DNA of 64,000 nucleotides, from assembly GCA_018907035.1 (NCBI GenBank), contig JACCIC010000135.1, positions 744,001-808,000 on the forward strand, given 5' to 3'. The notes below the pieces were generated by a model, which made no database searches, had not been told where the DNA came from, and was given only the letters and a program-made list of their open reading frames with translations. This stretch comes from Sycobia sp. Sy_11. Taxonomy: Eukaryota > Arthropoda > Insecta > Hymenoptera > Epichrysomallidae. The position numbers were made by a program, and so were the translations under genes. Position 1 is the first letter of the stretch; each line of letters begins with the position of its first letter. Positions 34,655-45,679 of the stretch are shown in pieces.

Positions 34655-35042
34655 ACCATATTCGTGTACGGCTATATACTTACCGCCACCGTGGATTTCG
34701 TCTCTTGTATCTATTTGTTCCAACTCTAAACAAATAGTGAACGTTGGATCTGGATAACGATGCGGTGAGATCAAATGAATGTACGGCGTTTATGACGTTA
34801 ACGGTTATCTCTTTATTAATTCCGAGCTGTACATCCATTAGATAATATCTCGGAGCGGCTCCGCGATGCTGAAAGAAATCCCGAGTAACACGCGAAGGAA
34901 TAATGGGGAAATGGGGACCCGATAGCACTGATGGCACATTAGGTGTTCCTGAGCACGGATATGATGGTAGCGGCAGCAAAGACGGGGCCTACTCACTATA
35001 TGAGCACTTGCCGTTTAGAAACCGACAAAAGTGTCACTGTTG

Positions 35043-35078
<36 letters not shown>

Positions 35079-36608
35079 GCATTTAGCCGCTGGCGTTGTG
35101 CACTGTAGTCGGTTTGCTGGCCGGACAGGTTCTCGCTTGAGCGTAACGGGAGGATCGTGAAGCTAGGACGTCCGACTTCTTTCTCGATAAGTTGGCTTCC
35201 AGTTGCAGACTGTTCCGCGATGATGATTCTTGCTGCGGATGGTATGGAATGGCTCGAGTGAGTCTGTACGTAACCGTAGTTGCGTGAAAATGAGCGCAAT
35301 GTCGAACTTCGCTCTCTAAACATACGAAATATATACATAGCGCCACTCGGGCTACCTTGAGGTGGCGTTCTACAGTACCATCTATAGATAACTTTTAGCT
35401 ATAGTTTTAGTCCAACCGCCATGTTAGTTTAGGTTTGAAAGCACGCTGAACAAAACGCCTCTGTGTTTTTCGTAAACGTTTTCCGTAAAACGTTTTTCGG
35501 AAAAGTTGAAAAATCGTGCTGTCATCAAATACTTTTAATTTGAAGGGGTTAACGCCTAAGGAAATTGAAGAAGAGATGGACTCAACACTAGGGACATCCT
35601 CCCCATCATATTTAACCGTTAAGCAGTGGGTTTGCGAGTTTAAAAAGGATCGTGCGAGTACCTCTGATGAGCCTCGCTCAGGCTGCCCCGTTGAGGTCAC
35701 AACTCCAGATATGATTGAAAAATCCATCAAATAGTGCTGAAAGACCGCAGATTAAAAATGCGTGAGATAGCTGAGACCTGTAAGATGCCATATGAACGTG
35801 CACAAAATATTTTGCACCAATATTTGTATATGGAGAAGGTCTGCGCAAGATGGGTGCTGCGTTTGCTAACAGTCAACCAAAAATTGATTTGAAAGAACAT
35901 TTCTACCGCCAATTTGGCGTTGTATAAGCGTAATCCAAGCGAATTTTTGCATCGACTCGTAACCGTTGATGAAATTTGGATCTACCACTACATTCCTGAT
36001 CGATACTATCAGCATCACTGGTCAATACTACGCAGACTTATTGCATTGTTTGAGCCACGAAGTGAAAATTAAACGACCTCATCTGGCGAAGAAAAAAATC
36101 GTGTTTATCACGATAACGTACCAGCGCACACGTCAATCGTTGCGATGGCTAAAATCAACGATCAGAAGTTTGAATTGATGCCGCACCCTCCCTAATCTCC
36201 AGACTTAGCCCCGAGTAACTATTATCTGTTTCCTAACCTCAAAAAATGTCTTGGCGATTAGAGATTTGTGGACAATGAAGAAGTAATCGAAACTGTAAAT
36301 GGGTATTTTGAGGAGCTTGACGAATCAGTCTATAGAGATGGCATTATTGGACTAGAACGCCGCTATGAGAAATGTATCAGCCTTGGAGGAGATTATGTTG
36401 AGAAATAAGAAAAGAATTCTTAAAAACGTTGTTTTTCTTGGTCAGGCCGGAAACTTATCAATCCACCCTAGTACTCTCTTTTTACTTTTAGTTTTCTCAG
36501 CGTTCGACCCGAATTCTCGCGGCCTTTTGCGGCCGCTCAATTCTACGTGCATACACACGAGGTTTTACAAATGTGCGTGCTGTCCAACTGACCATTCGGG
36601 CAGTTACA
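34651..36608 (-). repeat. Family B LTR (3' LTR of Gypsy-3), split by a mariner
   Basis: On the minus strand it starts TGTAACTGCCC at 36608, after a polypurine tract, and ends GTTATA at 34651. A mariner of about 1078 bp occupies 35393-36470. Removing it leaves about 878 bp, matching the 879- and 880-bp family members. The left part has the expected GA-rich middle (complement of 35041-35062), an AATAAAG signal at about 34815, and an end block similar to the other two LTRs. Frames on it, such as 34680-34979, are not genes. Confidence 0.7.
35393..36470 (+). pseudogene. Dead mariner transposon inside the LTR
   Basis: Transposase remains in plus-strand frames. The first 35516-35734 frame (LKGLTPKEIEEEM, TVKQWVCEFKKDR) is the N-terminal helix-turn-helix part. 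A one-base loss near 35720 shifts the rest, which shows VTVDEIWIYH, VYHDNVPAHT and APSNYYLF. The spacing is still 34 residues, but the third catalytic aspartate is now Asn, and several stops intervene. The right terminal repeat is GTCAGGCCGGAAACTTATCA...CCACCC (36441-36468); a diverged left one contains GATAACTTTTAGC at about 35395. It is less similar to the intact mariner at 2574 than to other mariner groups. Confidence 0.85.
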
Positions 36609-36840
36609 AATTCCCCGTCCTGAAACCGATGTGGGAGTGAGGTCGCGTAACGTGATCTTCCATTAATATTCATCGGGAACTGATACTGTGCGAACGACTT
36701 GGGGTGAAAGGGGGGGGAACCGGAAAAAGAAAATGGTACTTGTTAATGGCTCGCTCAGAACAAGCATTATTGTTAATTGACAAAAAGGAAAAATTATTTA
36801 CTGCCTGCTTAAATTACTTTTTACAGTTGTTTTATTAGAC
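36609..36840 (-). other. Gypsy-3 polypurine tract and 3' noncoding DNA
   Basis: GGACGGGGAATT (complement of 36609-36620) precedes the LTR start. The remainder has no coding frame. Confidence 0.55.
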
Positions 36841-38330
36841 TCATGGTTCTATAGGGTTAGCCTGCACGTGTTAAGGTGCTATTAGCTGTTGTATAACTCT
36901 TAATTCTCTGAGTTGCACTTTGTCTACCTTATAGGCGAACTCTGTACCGTTATGCGTATCCAGATACTTCGGGTATCCCCTTTAAAATATAAATAGTTCT
37001 TCAAATTATTCTTCTCCCCTAATACATATCCACGGGATTTCTCTACGGCTATAATAATATTAATTCACATTCCTACTCGGTGATTGTATAGTTCTTTTCT
37101 GCTTGCACGAATACCCGGCTTACATAAGCAATAGGATAGCAATACTCTTGTTGTTGTATGTCTTGACTAGGTATAGCCCCGAAGGCTGCTCGAATCTGAT
37201 TATAGCACGTAAGATTAGTTTTGTTTTGGCCTTGCTAGCGCGAGTGCTTGGGTGAACAATATCTTTCGATTGTTAAACGCTCTTAACTGCTTGAGACTGG
37301 TAGGCACAGGATAAGTCTTTACTGGCCTAATCTTGTCTGGATCTGTGTACAGACCGTATTTGTCTACAATATAATTCAAGTACTTCACAACTGGGCATCA
37401 AAATTCAGATGTCCCTCTGCTAGTTTTAAGGCCAACCTCATGAAGACGAGTCAGTACCGCCCTTAGCTGCTGAATTTGCTCCTCCAAAGTTGTTATGTCG
37501 ATGACAATATCGTTCATATAGACAAAGATGGTTTGCTGCCATTGCGGTTCAAAAATGACAGCAATGCCTCTTTGACAGCTGGCCTGGGCGTTCGTGAGCC
37601 CGTTAGGTAGTCTAGTATACTGAAATAGTCCTTTTTATGGGACTGCAAAAGCGGCTACTTCTTTGCTGCTGTCTTCCAAGGGAATCTGGTGGTACGCTTG
37701 GCTAACTCTATCTACGATAGATACCGTGCGTCCCACAGATTGTCCAGAAGTATGTCCATATGTGGCAGGGGATACGCGTCCTTTTTCGTAATTCGCTTCA
37801 GCAGCCTATCGAGTATTCGACAGAGGCAGTCTTTAATAGGACGAAGTCTTTCCACGTTGATCCAATGCGGCTACATCTGCGCCAACTGGAGCTTTTGGCT
37901 TGGCACGGATATTAGCTCGCCGAGCACTCGATCGAACCTCGCTGCTGCGATTGCCGTAATTGTATCTTGATGTCTGTTATTATGCATCGAGAAGTGCCTT
38001 TTATTTTGCTTAGTGCAGGGCAGCTGGCATCGGCAAACTTTTTTGTTATTTTCAGTTTTGGCTAAGATATCCATGCCAATAATGATAACGTAGTTGAGGG
38101 TTTTGGCTACTTTGAAACGGGCATTTATGTGTTGCTCATCAATATAAAGTATCAGGTCTACCTCCCCATCATTGTAGCAGAGTTTTTTGTCCTCCAATCA
38201 TCTATAAATATGAGATGCCGAAATGATCACTGATTTGGCCAGCTTGCTCGGACCTGGACTACGTAAGACTTTCTGGCAAAGGGATGGATGAATGTTGAGA
38301 ATATTTTTTCCATTAGCTCTATATTTAACA
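36840..38330 (-). pseudogene. Gypsy-3 pol remains (protease, RT, RNase H, integrase)
   Basis: Minus-strand fragments in family order. Protease end at 37871-38197 (ILYIDEQHINARFKVAKTL, IIGMDILAK), closely like Gypsy-2. RT at about 37370-37800 with KKDAYPLPHMDILLDNL, LFQYTRLPNGLTNA and the catalytic box as VYMNDIV, where an aspartate has become Asn. An RNase H remnant ends NYTIT at about 37090. Integrase scraps at about 36860-36990 include HNGTEFAYK and HVQANPIE. Many stops and deletions. Dead. Confidence 0.75.
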
Positions 38331-39318
38331 AGAACTGATTTTTGTCATCATCATTCATGCTAGTGGGGCGCATGGTTACACTACTTGCTTTTGGTCATCT
38401 TGGATTTGTGGTGCTATTCGCGGTGTGTGGAGTAATTTCAGTTGGGGTATCAAGGTTGACTCTATGTTCCTGATCCTATGCTTTTTCAGGTTATCACGGT
38501 GGCTGCAACGTGGATAATTCCTTGTTTCGACGTCTCTTTCTCTACAACTATATCAGTATAAATGTTTTATACATGGAAATCTGTCTGCTCAGTATCTTGG
38601 CCTTTTTCACATCCAACAAGGCCTATTATCGTCGCGCTGTGCTTTGTTATCGCTGTGAGATCTGGGTGACACATGGCGTCGGTTGTTGTACCGTGCTGCG
38701 GACGAATCCTAATGTCTATTTCTTTCGTGTGTCTGTGATCAAAGTTATCGGTACCGATCATCGTCACTTCTATGTGGTGCTTGGTTGCGAGAGGTATTAC
38801 GGTAGGAGGGTGTGTTCCGGAAGTTCCTGTCTTGCCTATCTGGTGAAGAACTATTGCTTCTACATGATGATGGGGATTGGTACCTTGAACAGGATGTTGG
38901 CGGGGGTATGATGGGGAGGGTAATGGTGATCGGTATGTTCGTGCATATCTTGACGATGTGTTTCAGTATTGTCTTCAGATTTGGTCCTTTCATTCAGGAG
39001 ATATGCTTCGTGATCGCCGACTCTGATCATTATTTTCTCGTCGTTTTCCAGTATGTATCTCCTTTCGTCTATGAGTTTGACCAGAATTGACGCTAATTGT
39101 TCCACGTGCGTCACCTGTTTTGATGTGCTCTTCGTTGTTTCGCTGTTTAGCGCCGCCAGCTTCGAGACTCTGCTGGTTGTTCCGGATAAAGGGCAAATTG
39201 TTATGCTCATTATGCACTATTGAAGTGGGGATGGCCCTTGGTATCGGCTCGTGAGCTATCACTTTAGCTCAATTTATTGTCCCATGAGCTGTAACTCGTC
39301 TATTGATTTGAATTCATC
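38330..39318 (-). pseudogene. Gypsy-3 gag remains
   Basis: Frames at 38860-39210, 38745-38993 and 38567-38767 cover the Arg/Ser-rich gag tail. Worn zinc knuckles lie at about 38560-38660 (HLY-stop-YSC, RNYPRC). The first 70 bases (EFKSIDELQLMGQ-like) align with Gypsy-2 gag at about 46300-46410. Capsid is missing: the element is joined at 39318 to the truncated LTR of Gypsy-2. Confidence 0.6.
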
Positions 39319-39394
39319 CCCATCTGGCGCGCGAACACTCGGTTTTCACCGTGACGCGTGGGAACGTGAGAACCGGCAACTTTAGCCGGTTACA
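39319..39394 (-). repeat. Truncated 3' LTR start of Gypsy-2
   Basis: Minus strand reads TGTAACCGGCTAAAGTTGCCGG, a TGTAAC start followed by an inverted repeat, directly after the polypurine tract GGAAGGGGGAGTT (39395-39407). Only about 76 bp remain before Gypsy-3 gag begins. Confidence 0.65.
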
Positions 39395-39407
39395 AACTCC
39401 CCCTTCC

Positions 39408-40130
39408 AAACCGACGTGTGAGGCGCATCCGTCCATGTTTCTGCGCCGGCTCTTACCGTGTAGGTCTTAGCGGAGATGGGGATAAGAACTTAGGTATGGT
39501 AATGGTCATTTGGGGATTGGAATCGCTCCGAGTAAAAATAAAACTTTATGAGCTTCGCCTTGTAAAACGAAAAAAAAATTAAACCTAACTTAGTGTGTGG
39601 TTGTAAAGGGCCTCGCATAGTCGTCGTCGCTCGGTAATGATTCTATATAATACTAAAGGGAATTCTTATTTTACTTACAAAAAGGAAAATCATACGCGCC
39701 ATTTATAAAGTACTTTCGGAGGTCATTTGCAGGCCATTTGTAGTACAAAAGCAACAAAAATCATACGCGCCATTTATAGATTAATTCTGGGGCCATTTGT
39801 ATAAAAAAATCAGGAATTTCATTAAACAAAAGAAAATAATACGCGCCATTCATATAATCTCTGGGGCCATTTATATTTATATTTGTAAATACATCTGCAC
39901 CATATGTTCAATCGGGTGGGGTAAACAAACGAAAATGGGAAACAAAATTACATCTTTGGGTTCAATCTATAGACTAACATTATTCCTACCATCTAAGGAA
40001 AATAGAATTACATCTACATGCTTAACCTATGTATTATAACTAGCCTTAATCCTAGTGGTACAAACTAACTGCTAGCCTATCTAATCTACGCTTTTATACG
40101 GATGATCTTCATCAACTTATCGCTAATGTC
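39408..40130 (-). other. Gypsy-2 3' noncoding region with tandem units
   Basis: Three imperfect units containing ATACGCGCCATTTATA...GGCCATTTGTA lie at about 39687-39745, 39757-39800 and 39838-39875. No protein is evident. Confidence 0.6.
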
Positions 40131-42500
40131 TTTTTGTTTGGTGTGGGGCTCGAACTGCCCGCCCTATATGACGGTGTCTTCTTTGTGTTGGTATTCCTCT
40201 GGAGTGTTACGAGTTCACTACGATGTGGTTGGCTGAAAATGAGGTTGACATCTTTTAGTGTAGCCTCTCAGCTGTCGATGGGCAGCGTTGGGAGACCCGG
40301 CAATTAGAGCTCTGTTTGTGAGGAGCGAATGTATGCTCTCTTTTTCTAGTGCTACTACTCGTCCTCCAACCTTGCGCCATCGTCGTACTGCGGCGCTCGC
40401 GTGTGCTCAGTTTTCTTACTCATCGCGGTTTCCCGTATCATGACCTACTTCGTCGCGATTTTGATGCCTGAATGAGGCACTGTATTGCTGGTATCGCGGT
40501 ATAGGGGACATGAAAGGGTAGCTGCGGTATTTGCTGGACTAGGGTGCTGAACGCTATCAGGGCCATCTACTTCGTTATATATATTGACGCACCTGGCATG
40601 ATGATCGTTACCGACTGTGCGTTCTGGCCGAACACTCCTGCAACCTCCTGCAGGGCCTGACCGACAGTCTCTTGCGCCTTGGCTGGCGCGACTGTCGGCT
40701 TCTCAGGGGTGTTTTTCGGCTCAGTCTGATCACGCGCGTGATCATGAACGTCTGCCGCGTCGTCTTCTCCCCTTCACGTGGCGCCTGTTCTAGGCTGTCG
40801 TACGCATGTAAGCACGTCTTCCGTCGGACTGCCGCAGCGGTAGCAGAACTTGCTGCTTTGTGGCTTGGGGCAGTTGGAGTATCTGTGCCCGCTTTCACCG
40901 CAATTCCAATAACCATTCAGTATCCCGGCCTGCTGTTTCGTGAGGGGCCTGGCTGGATATGATGGATGTGGGCGCTTGGGGGGTGTGAAGTTTTCGGGGG
41001 GCGTAACTTTCAATGCCATCAGCGTTGGGATACCCTGGGATCCTGTGGCGGAATTCTGCGTCGCCGTTTACTGGGCAAGAGGCTCGTGAAGGCTGGCGGC
41101 GGGGCTAGGAGTTTGCGGTATCGCAAAAGGTTTGAACTTCTTTTTGGTGTTTAATCTCCAATCGTCATCGTGGCAAGGCTTTGATTTTTCTGGGCGCGGA
41201 CTGGGTATTGGGGACTTATCACCGGCGCAGGCGCCTTCTTCATAGGGACCAAGGCTCTCTTTATATACCGTCGAGATTATTATTTTACCTTGCCCATCTA
41301 TGTCTTCGTTTTCCGGGTAAGTTGCGCGTTTGCTGTGTTTGCCGAATTTTTGCGTTCCGACGGAGCGCATAAATGTGCATCAATCGCCACGGTACAGACG
41401 TACATCGCCGTCCTTCGGGGTACTAACATAGACTATGGGTTTTGTTCTTCCAACTTTCGTTGGTCGCCTGTTTTCATTCTTTCTGTGGAATCTCGGGCCT
41501 GGCCGGTACGGTAAGGGGCTAATAGATCGAATCTGACGCCCCGATTTATACGAGATGGCGTCTTCCGGGGTTCTGTGGACCACTATTTGTCTGCGGGACG
41601 CTTCAAGTGGTCCTGTCCTGTGCGACGCATCGCTGTCGGACTTATACCTACGGCGATCGTATCGCCCAAGTCCTCGTATTTCCTCGTAGTTTCCTTCTCT
41701 TTTCTAGTTTTCTATCTTTGCGGACAATGGCCTTCTACTTGTTCGTTATCATCCCCTTCTAATGTTGATGTTGCTGCATCTTTGACCTGTTCAAGGTTCT
41801 CGCTTTCCTGCACTCGCGTTGGCTCGCGTCCGTGTGGATATCTGAGCTAGTGTCTCTGCGATGGTGTCGTAGTTTTCTGTCTTTGCGGATTGTGCAGTTC
41901 TATCTTTTCTATGTGCTTGTCTTGAGCTAACTCCTTTATTCCTTCGTCTGATGTTACTGCGGTAGTTTTACGTTTTTCCAGACGCACGCCCTCTATGGGC
42001 AGGGATTCTCCTATCTCTTCTTCGTTGGTGGGGGTAAGGGTTGGCTGGCGGGATATTATTGGATCATCGGGTGATGGGATGCTCATGTCTAGCAGCGAAA
42101 GCGCGAACGAGCTTTCGTTAATCGCTCTTGGCGATTTCTCTTCCCCGATGGCTATTTCTTGGGTCGAGTCCGGGCTGAACTCTATTAGGTTCCCCGGCTC
42201 GTTTATGTCGTCCAGGGCTTGGGCGACTTGACCCAGGTTTAGAGATTGACCTTGGTAGTCGGGGTCGTATTGACGCTCTTGCGTCTCTTGATTGGTCGTT
42301 TGCGGGGCTAGGGGTATCGTCGCGTTGTCCGGTGTTAAACTCGTTAGATTGGGGGTAAGTGCGTCCCCTGGTCGACGTGGTGGCTCGGTCCACGTGGACC
42401 GGCGATGCCCTCTGCCTCCTCCGACGTATCGTAGCATCTTCTTTTCTGCTGGCGGTATCTCTTGGGAAAAGAGAAGGTTTATTAGGGGGGTAATACTTCT
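40130..42500 (-). pseudogene. Gypsy-2 downstream ORF with paired zinc knuckles
   Basis: After the integrase comes a long, mostly polar, Pro/Glu/Thr-rich reading region (frames 42437-41847, 41583-41380, 41370-41068, 41019-40774 and on) interrupted by a few stops. Near 40845-40925 it shows YWNCGESGHRYSNC and FCYRCGSPTEDVLTC. The first would be a perfect C-X2-C-X4-H-X4-C knuckle but for Cys to Tyr at the first position; the second has the Cys-rich spacing with no His, like the second knuckle of gag. The region suggests a nucleic-acid-binding protein encoded after pol. An alternative is a gag tail of another element stranded here, but Gypsy-4 has a matching knuckle in the same place. Confidence 0.6.
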
Positions 42501-42579
42501 TTATGTCCGAGACATGTACTTTGGTTTTCTTCCTGTCGTCCAGGTCTTCTAACTCGAAGATAACAGGGGATATTTTCCT

Positions 42580-43613
42580 CACGATTCGGCATGGTGCGAC
42601 AAATTTAGGCGCCAGTTTGGCCGCAAATTGGTCTGGCCCCTAAGACAAACCATCTCGTTTTCCTCAAACGACACTTCTCGTCTATGTTTATTGTAATAGT
42701 GCGCCTGCTTGTTGCTGGCTGCACAAAGGTTCTTCCTGACTAGTTCGTGAATGACAGGTAATCTCTTTACTCGAACTAGCCAGTCAGCTGTTGTTAGTGG
42801 CTGACGTGGTTGATTGTTTAGGCAGATATTTTTATACCTCGGCATTTCTCTTGGATTTCCGCCGAAGTTCAAGAAGGCTGGCGAAGCCTGCGTGCTCGCA
42901 TGCACTGATGTGTTCATGGCGAATACCAACTCCAGCAGGTGTATGTCCCAGTCTTTGTAATCCTCTTTTACGAAGATGGAGATCATACCCTTAAAGGTGG
43001 GGTTTACCCGCTCTACCAGATTCGCTTGTGCATGGTATGGCCCTATGAGCTGATGTATTATCCCAAGTTCGTTGAGCCGTTGTCTTACTAATTAATTGTC
43101 TGAAATTAGGAACTTGGGGCAGCCCCATTTAAATATAACGAGCTCTTCTAGCGCTTTCCGTATCGCTTGGCCCGTGGCCTTTCGTAGTGGCCGAAACTCC
43201 ACATATTTAGTGAAAAGGTCCTCGAAGATTAGCAGGTAACGGTTTTGACCTTTACTGTCAGGGAATGGGTCCATTATGTCAGTAGCCACGCTTGTTTATG
43301 GTCCTTCAATATTTCTTTGCTTCATTAAGCCAGCTGGTGCCTTCTGGGAAACCTTTTATATCTGACACTCTGGGCATTGCTTTAGGTAACTATAGACGTC
43401 TCGTCTCATCCCTGGCCAGTAATAATCTCGGGAGACCTTTCGTAGCGTCTTCTCAACACCGAAATGTCCGGATGTCTGGGTGTTATGACACTCGAACATG
43501 ATTCGTTCCCGGTCTCTGGAAGAGATGGCGATTTTCCAACTGTCTTCTTCGGGACATAGAATGTCCGAGTAGACTTTCGGGCGGTGTTTGAATAGGATGT
43601 CATAGGATGTCAT
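42580..43613 (-). pseudogene. Gypsy-2 integrase
   Basis: Zinc-binding start at 43613-43356 (FECHNTQTSGHFGV, then CPECQ). Core: MATDIMDPF (43289), FLISDN (about 43095) and HAQANLVERVN (about 43010), so all three catalytic acids remain. The rest of the core and C-terminus lie at 42986-42579. A GPY/F-like end follows (VIFELEDLDDRKKTKVHVSD, about 42560). Stops at about 43090 and frame changes break it. Confidence 0.85.
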
Positions 43614-43722
43614 TTCTATTCTAAGTTCTTCTTCTGCACCAGTCAGGATGTTTTTCTGGGCATTCCTGTATCTCTATCATTTTATTTTCGTATCAACCGT
43701 CTCGCTCCATAGCGGTGATGAT

Positions 43723-44070
43723 TTATGCTGTTGGTGATTTATCAGTGTTAGGTGGCCGTGAGAGCGCATCTGGCACTTTGTGTAGTGCACCTTTCCGATG
43801 GACGATCGACATGTTATAGACTTGCAGCGCTGTGGCCCATCTGGCCAGTCTGCCCGTGGGATTCTTTAGCGTGTATAGCCATTTCAGACTACTGTGATCT
43901 GTGATCACCGTGAATTCTTCTCCCAACAGGTAGCCTCTAAATTTTTCTACTGCCCATAGTACTGCGAGACATTCTTTCTCGGTAACGGTGCAGTTGATCT
44001 CCGCCTTAGTCAAGGCCCTGCTCGCGTAAGCGATAGAGTGCTCTTCGTTGTCCGTGTCTTGACTAAGCAC
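43723..44070 (-). pseudogene. Gypsy-2 RNase H
   Basis: Begins MLSQDTDNEEHSIAYASRAL, followed by TVTEKECLAVLWAVEKFRG and FTVITDHSSLKWL, ending PDALSRPP. The first strand of the fold and its catalytic aspartate should lie just upstream, where the frame shifts. Confidence 0.85.
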
Positions 44071-44900
44071 GACACCGAGGGCGTAGCATCAGTCTGAACA
44101 CGGGTGCTTGCGTTAGCAAGATACGCAGTTGATGAAATGCGTCTTCCTGGGGTTTATCCCAGTGCCACCTCACGTTTTTTGGTAGAAGCTTACTGAGTGG
44201 TGCTTTTACGTCCGCTAAAGATTTTATAAAGCGGGCATACCACCCTACCATGCCAAGAAAAGTTCTCAGCTGCTTGATGTTTGTCGGTGCCGAATATTCT
44301 GTGACGGGCTTTACCTTGTCGGAGTCCGTACGCAATCCGTCTTGGTCTACAATATAACCCAGGTAACGTACTTCAGGGCAGCAGAACTCAGACTTATCCT
44401 TGTTGATTTGGAGCCCGACCTGATTCAGGCGGGCTAGTAACGCGTCTAATTGCTGAGTGTGCTGCTCAAACGTGTCAGTGGCGATAATAATTTCGTCCAT
44501 ATAGACAAAGACGGTTGCCATTGTGGTCCGAACACGACATCCATGCCGCGTTGGAAACTGGCGGGGGTGTTGGTCAGCCCATATGGGATTCGGGTGTACT
44601 GAAACAGCTCTTTCTGTGGTACTGCAAAGGCAGTTATTTCCTTACTATCGTCATCTCGAGGAATCTGGTGATACGCCTGGCTCAAGTCAATCTTGGAAAG
44701 ATAACGAGTGTCACGCAGATTATACAATAGGATGTCCATGTGAGGAAGAGTATATGCATTCTTCTTCGTCACCTGGTTAACTGCCCTGTAGTCAATACAG
44801 AAGCGGATCTTGTCGCCATTCTTCGGCACGATCACCGGACAACTGCTCCACGAACTCTCCAAAGGTTGGATGATTCCTTCGGCGAGAAGCCTGTCGACTT
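44063..44900 (-). pseudogene. Gypsy-2 reverse transcriptase
   Basis: Fingers and palm in 44862-44446 (CIDYRAVNQVTKKNAYTLP, LSKIDLSQAYHQIP, FQYTRIPYGLTNTPASF). After a one-base shift, 44521-44063 carries the catalytic box as VYMDEIII; the second aspartate of YMDD is Glu. It continues through LGYIVDQDGL and LGMVGWYARFI. The Asp to Glu change and the frameshift mean it is unlikely to work. Confidence 0.88.
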
Positions 44901-45679
44901 CTGCGTGGGCCTGCCTTAGTAGTTTGTCCGGTATACGGCGGAGGCGCTGTTTGATTGATCGATGGCCTTACACATCTATGTGATGGGGGGGGGGGCATTT
45001 GTACACGTTTTAGGACCCCTGTCTGTTTTGGTATTAGCTGCTCCAGCAGCTGGTTCAGCTGTCGCCTTTGTCTCTGCTCTAATGTCGCTACTCTATTTAC
45101 TGCTGCGAAGGCAGTGATAGCTTGGATTTCGTTGTTCGAGCTCGTCACAAAGTGTCGCACTATTTTCCTAGGTGTTTGCCATGTCGCCTTGGCAAAATCA
45201 ATTTTCATCTGTAACTGGATTAGGATATCCATCCCGAGGATGATAACGTACGTCAGGAATGTCGACACTCTGAAGTGCGATGAAATTTGCTGCTCGTCTA
45301 TTTTTAGGAGTAGATTTACTTGTCGGCCATTAGAGCAAATCTGGCCATCTGGCAGCTGCGTGAAGGACACTATTGGTATGATAACCGATTTTATGATGCG
45401 TGCTGGTCGCGGTCCGATGTAGGACTTGCGCGCCCCGGGGTCTATCAGCGCCGGAAATATCTTGCCTGATATTTCTATATTCAGGAAGAATCGATTTTCG
45501 TCTTCCTGAATTGGGGCTGCGTTTCGGGACTCAGTAACATCCGTGGCTACAATGATCGAACCTTTTGTGCTGATCGTTTCGTCGTTTGTTCTGGGAGTCT
45601 CTTTGTATGAGGTAATGGGGTCGACTCCGGTAACCCTTTCCCTTACGCATTTCCCTGGTTGTTCTTGTTTGGTCCGCAA
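44900..45679 (-). pseudogene. Gypsy-2 protease region
   Basis: Aspartic protease that would cut gag-pol. FFLNIEISGKIFPALIDPGA (about 45425-45485) holds the active-site aspartate as D-P-G rather than the usual D-S/T-G. GMDIL follows at about 45225. The frame runs open from 45679 to 44792 and leads into RT. DPG may be a family feature or damage. Confidence 0.75.

Noticed and set aside
34680..34979. 99-codon minus-strand frame as a gene
   Set aside because: It lies inside the split LTR of Gypsy-3, whose reconstructed length matches the family.
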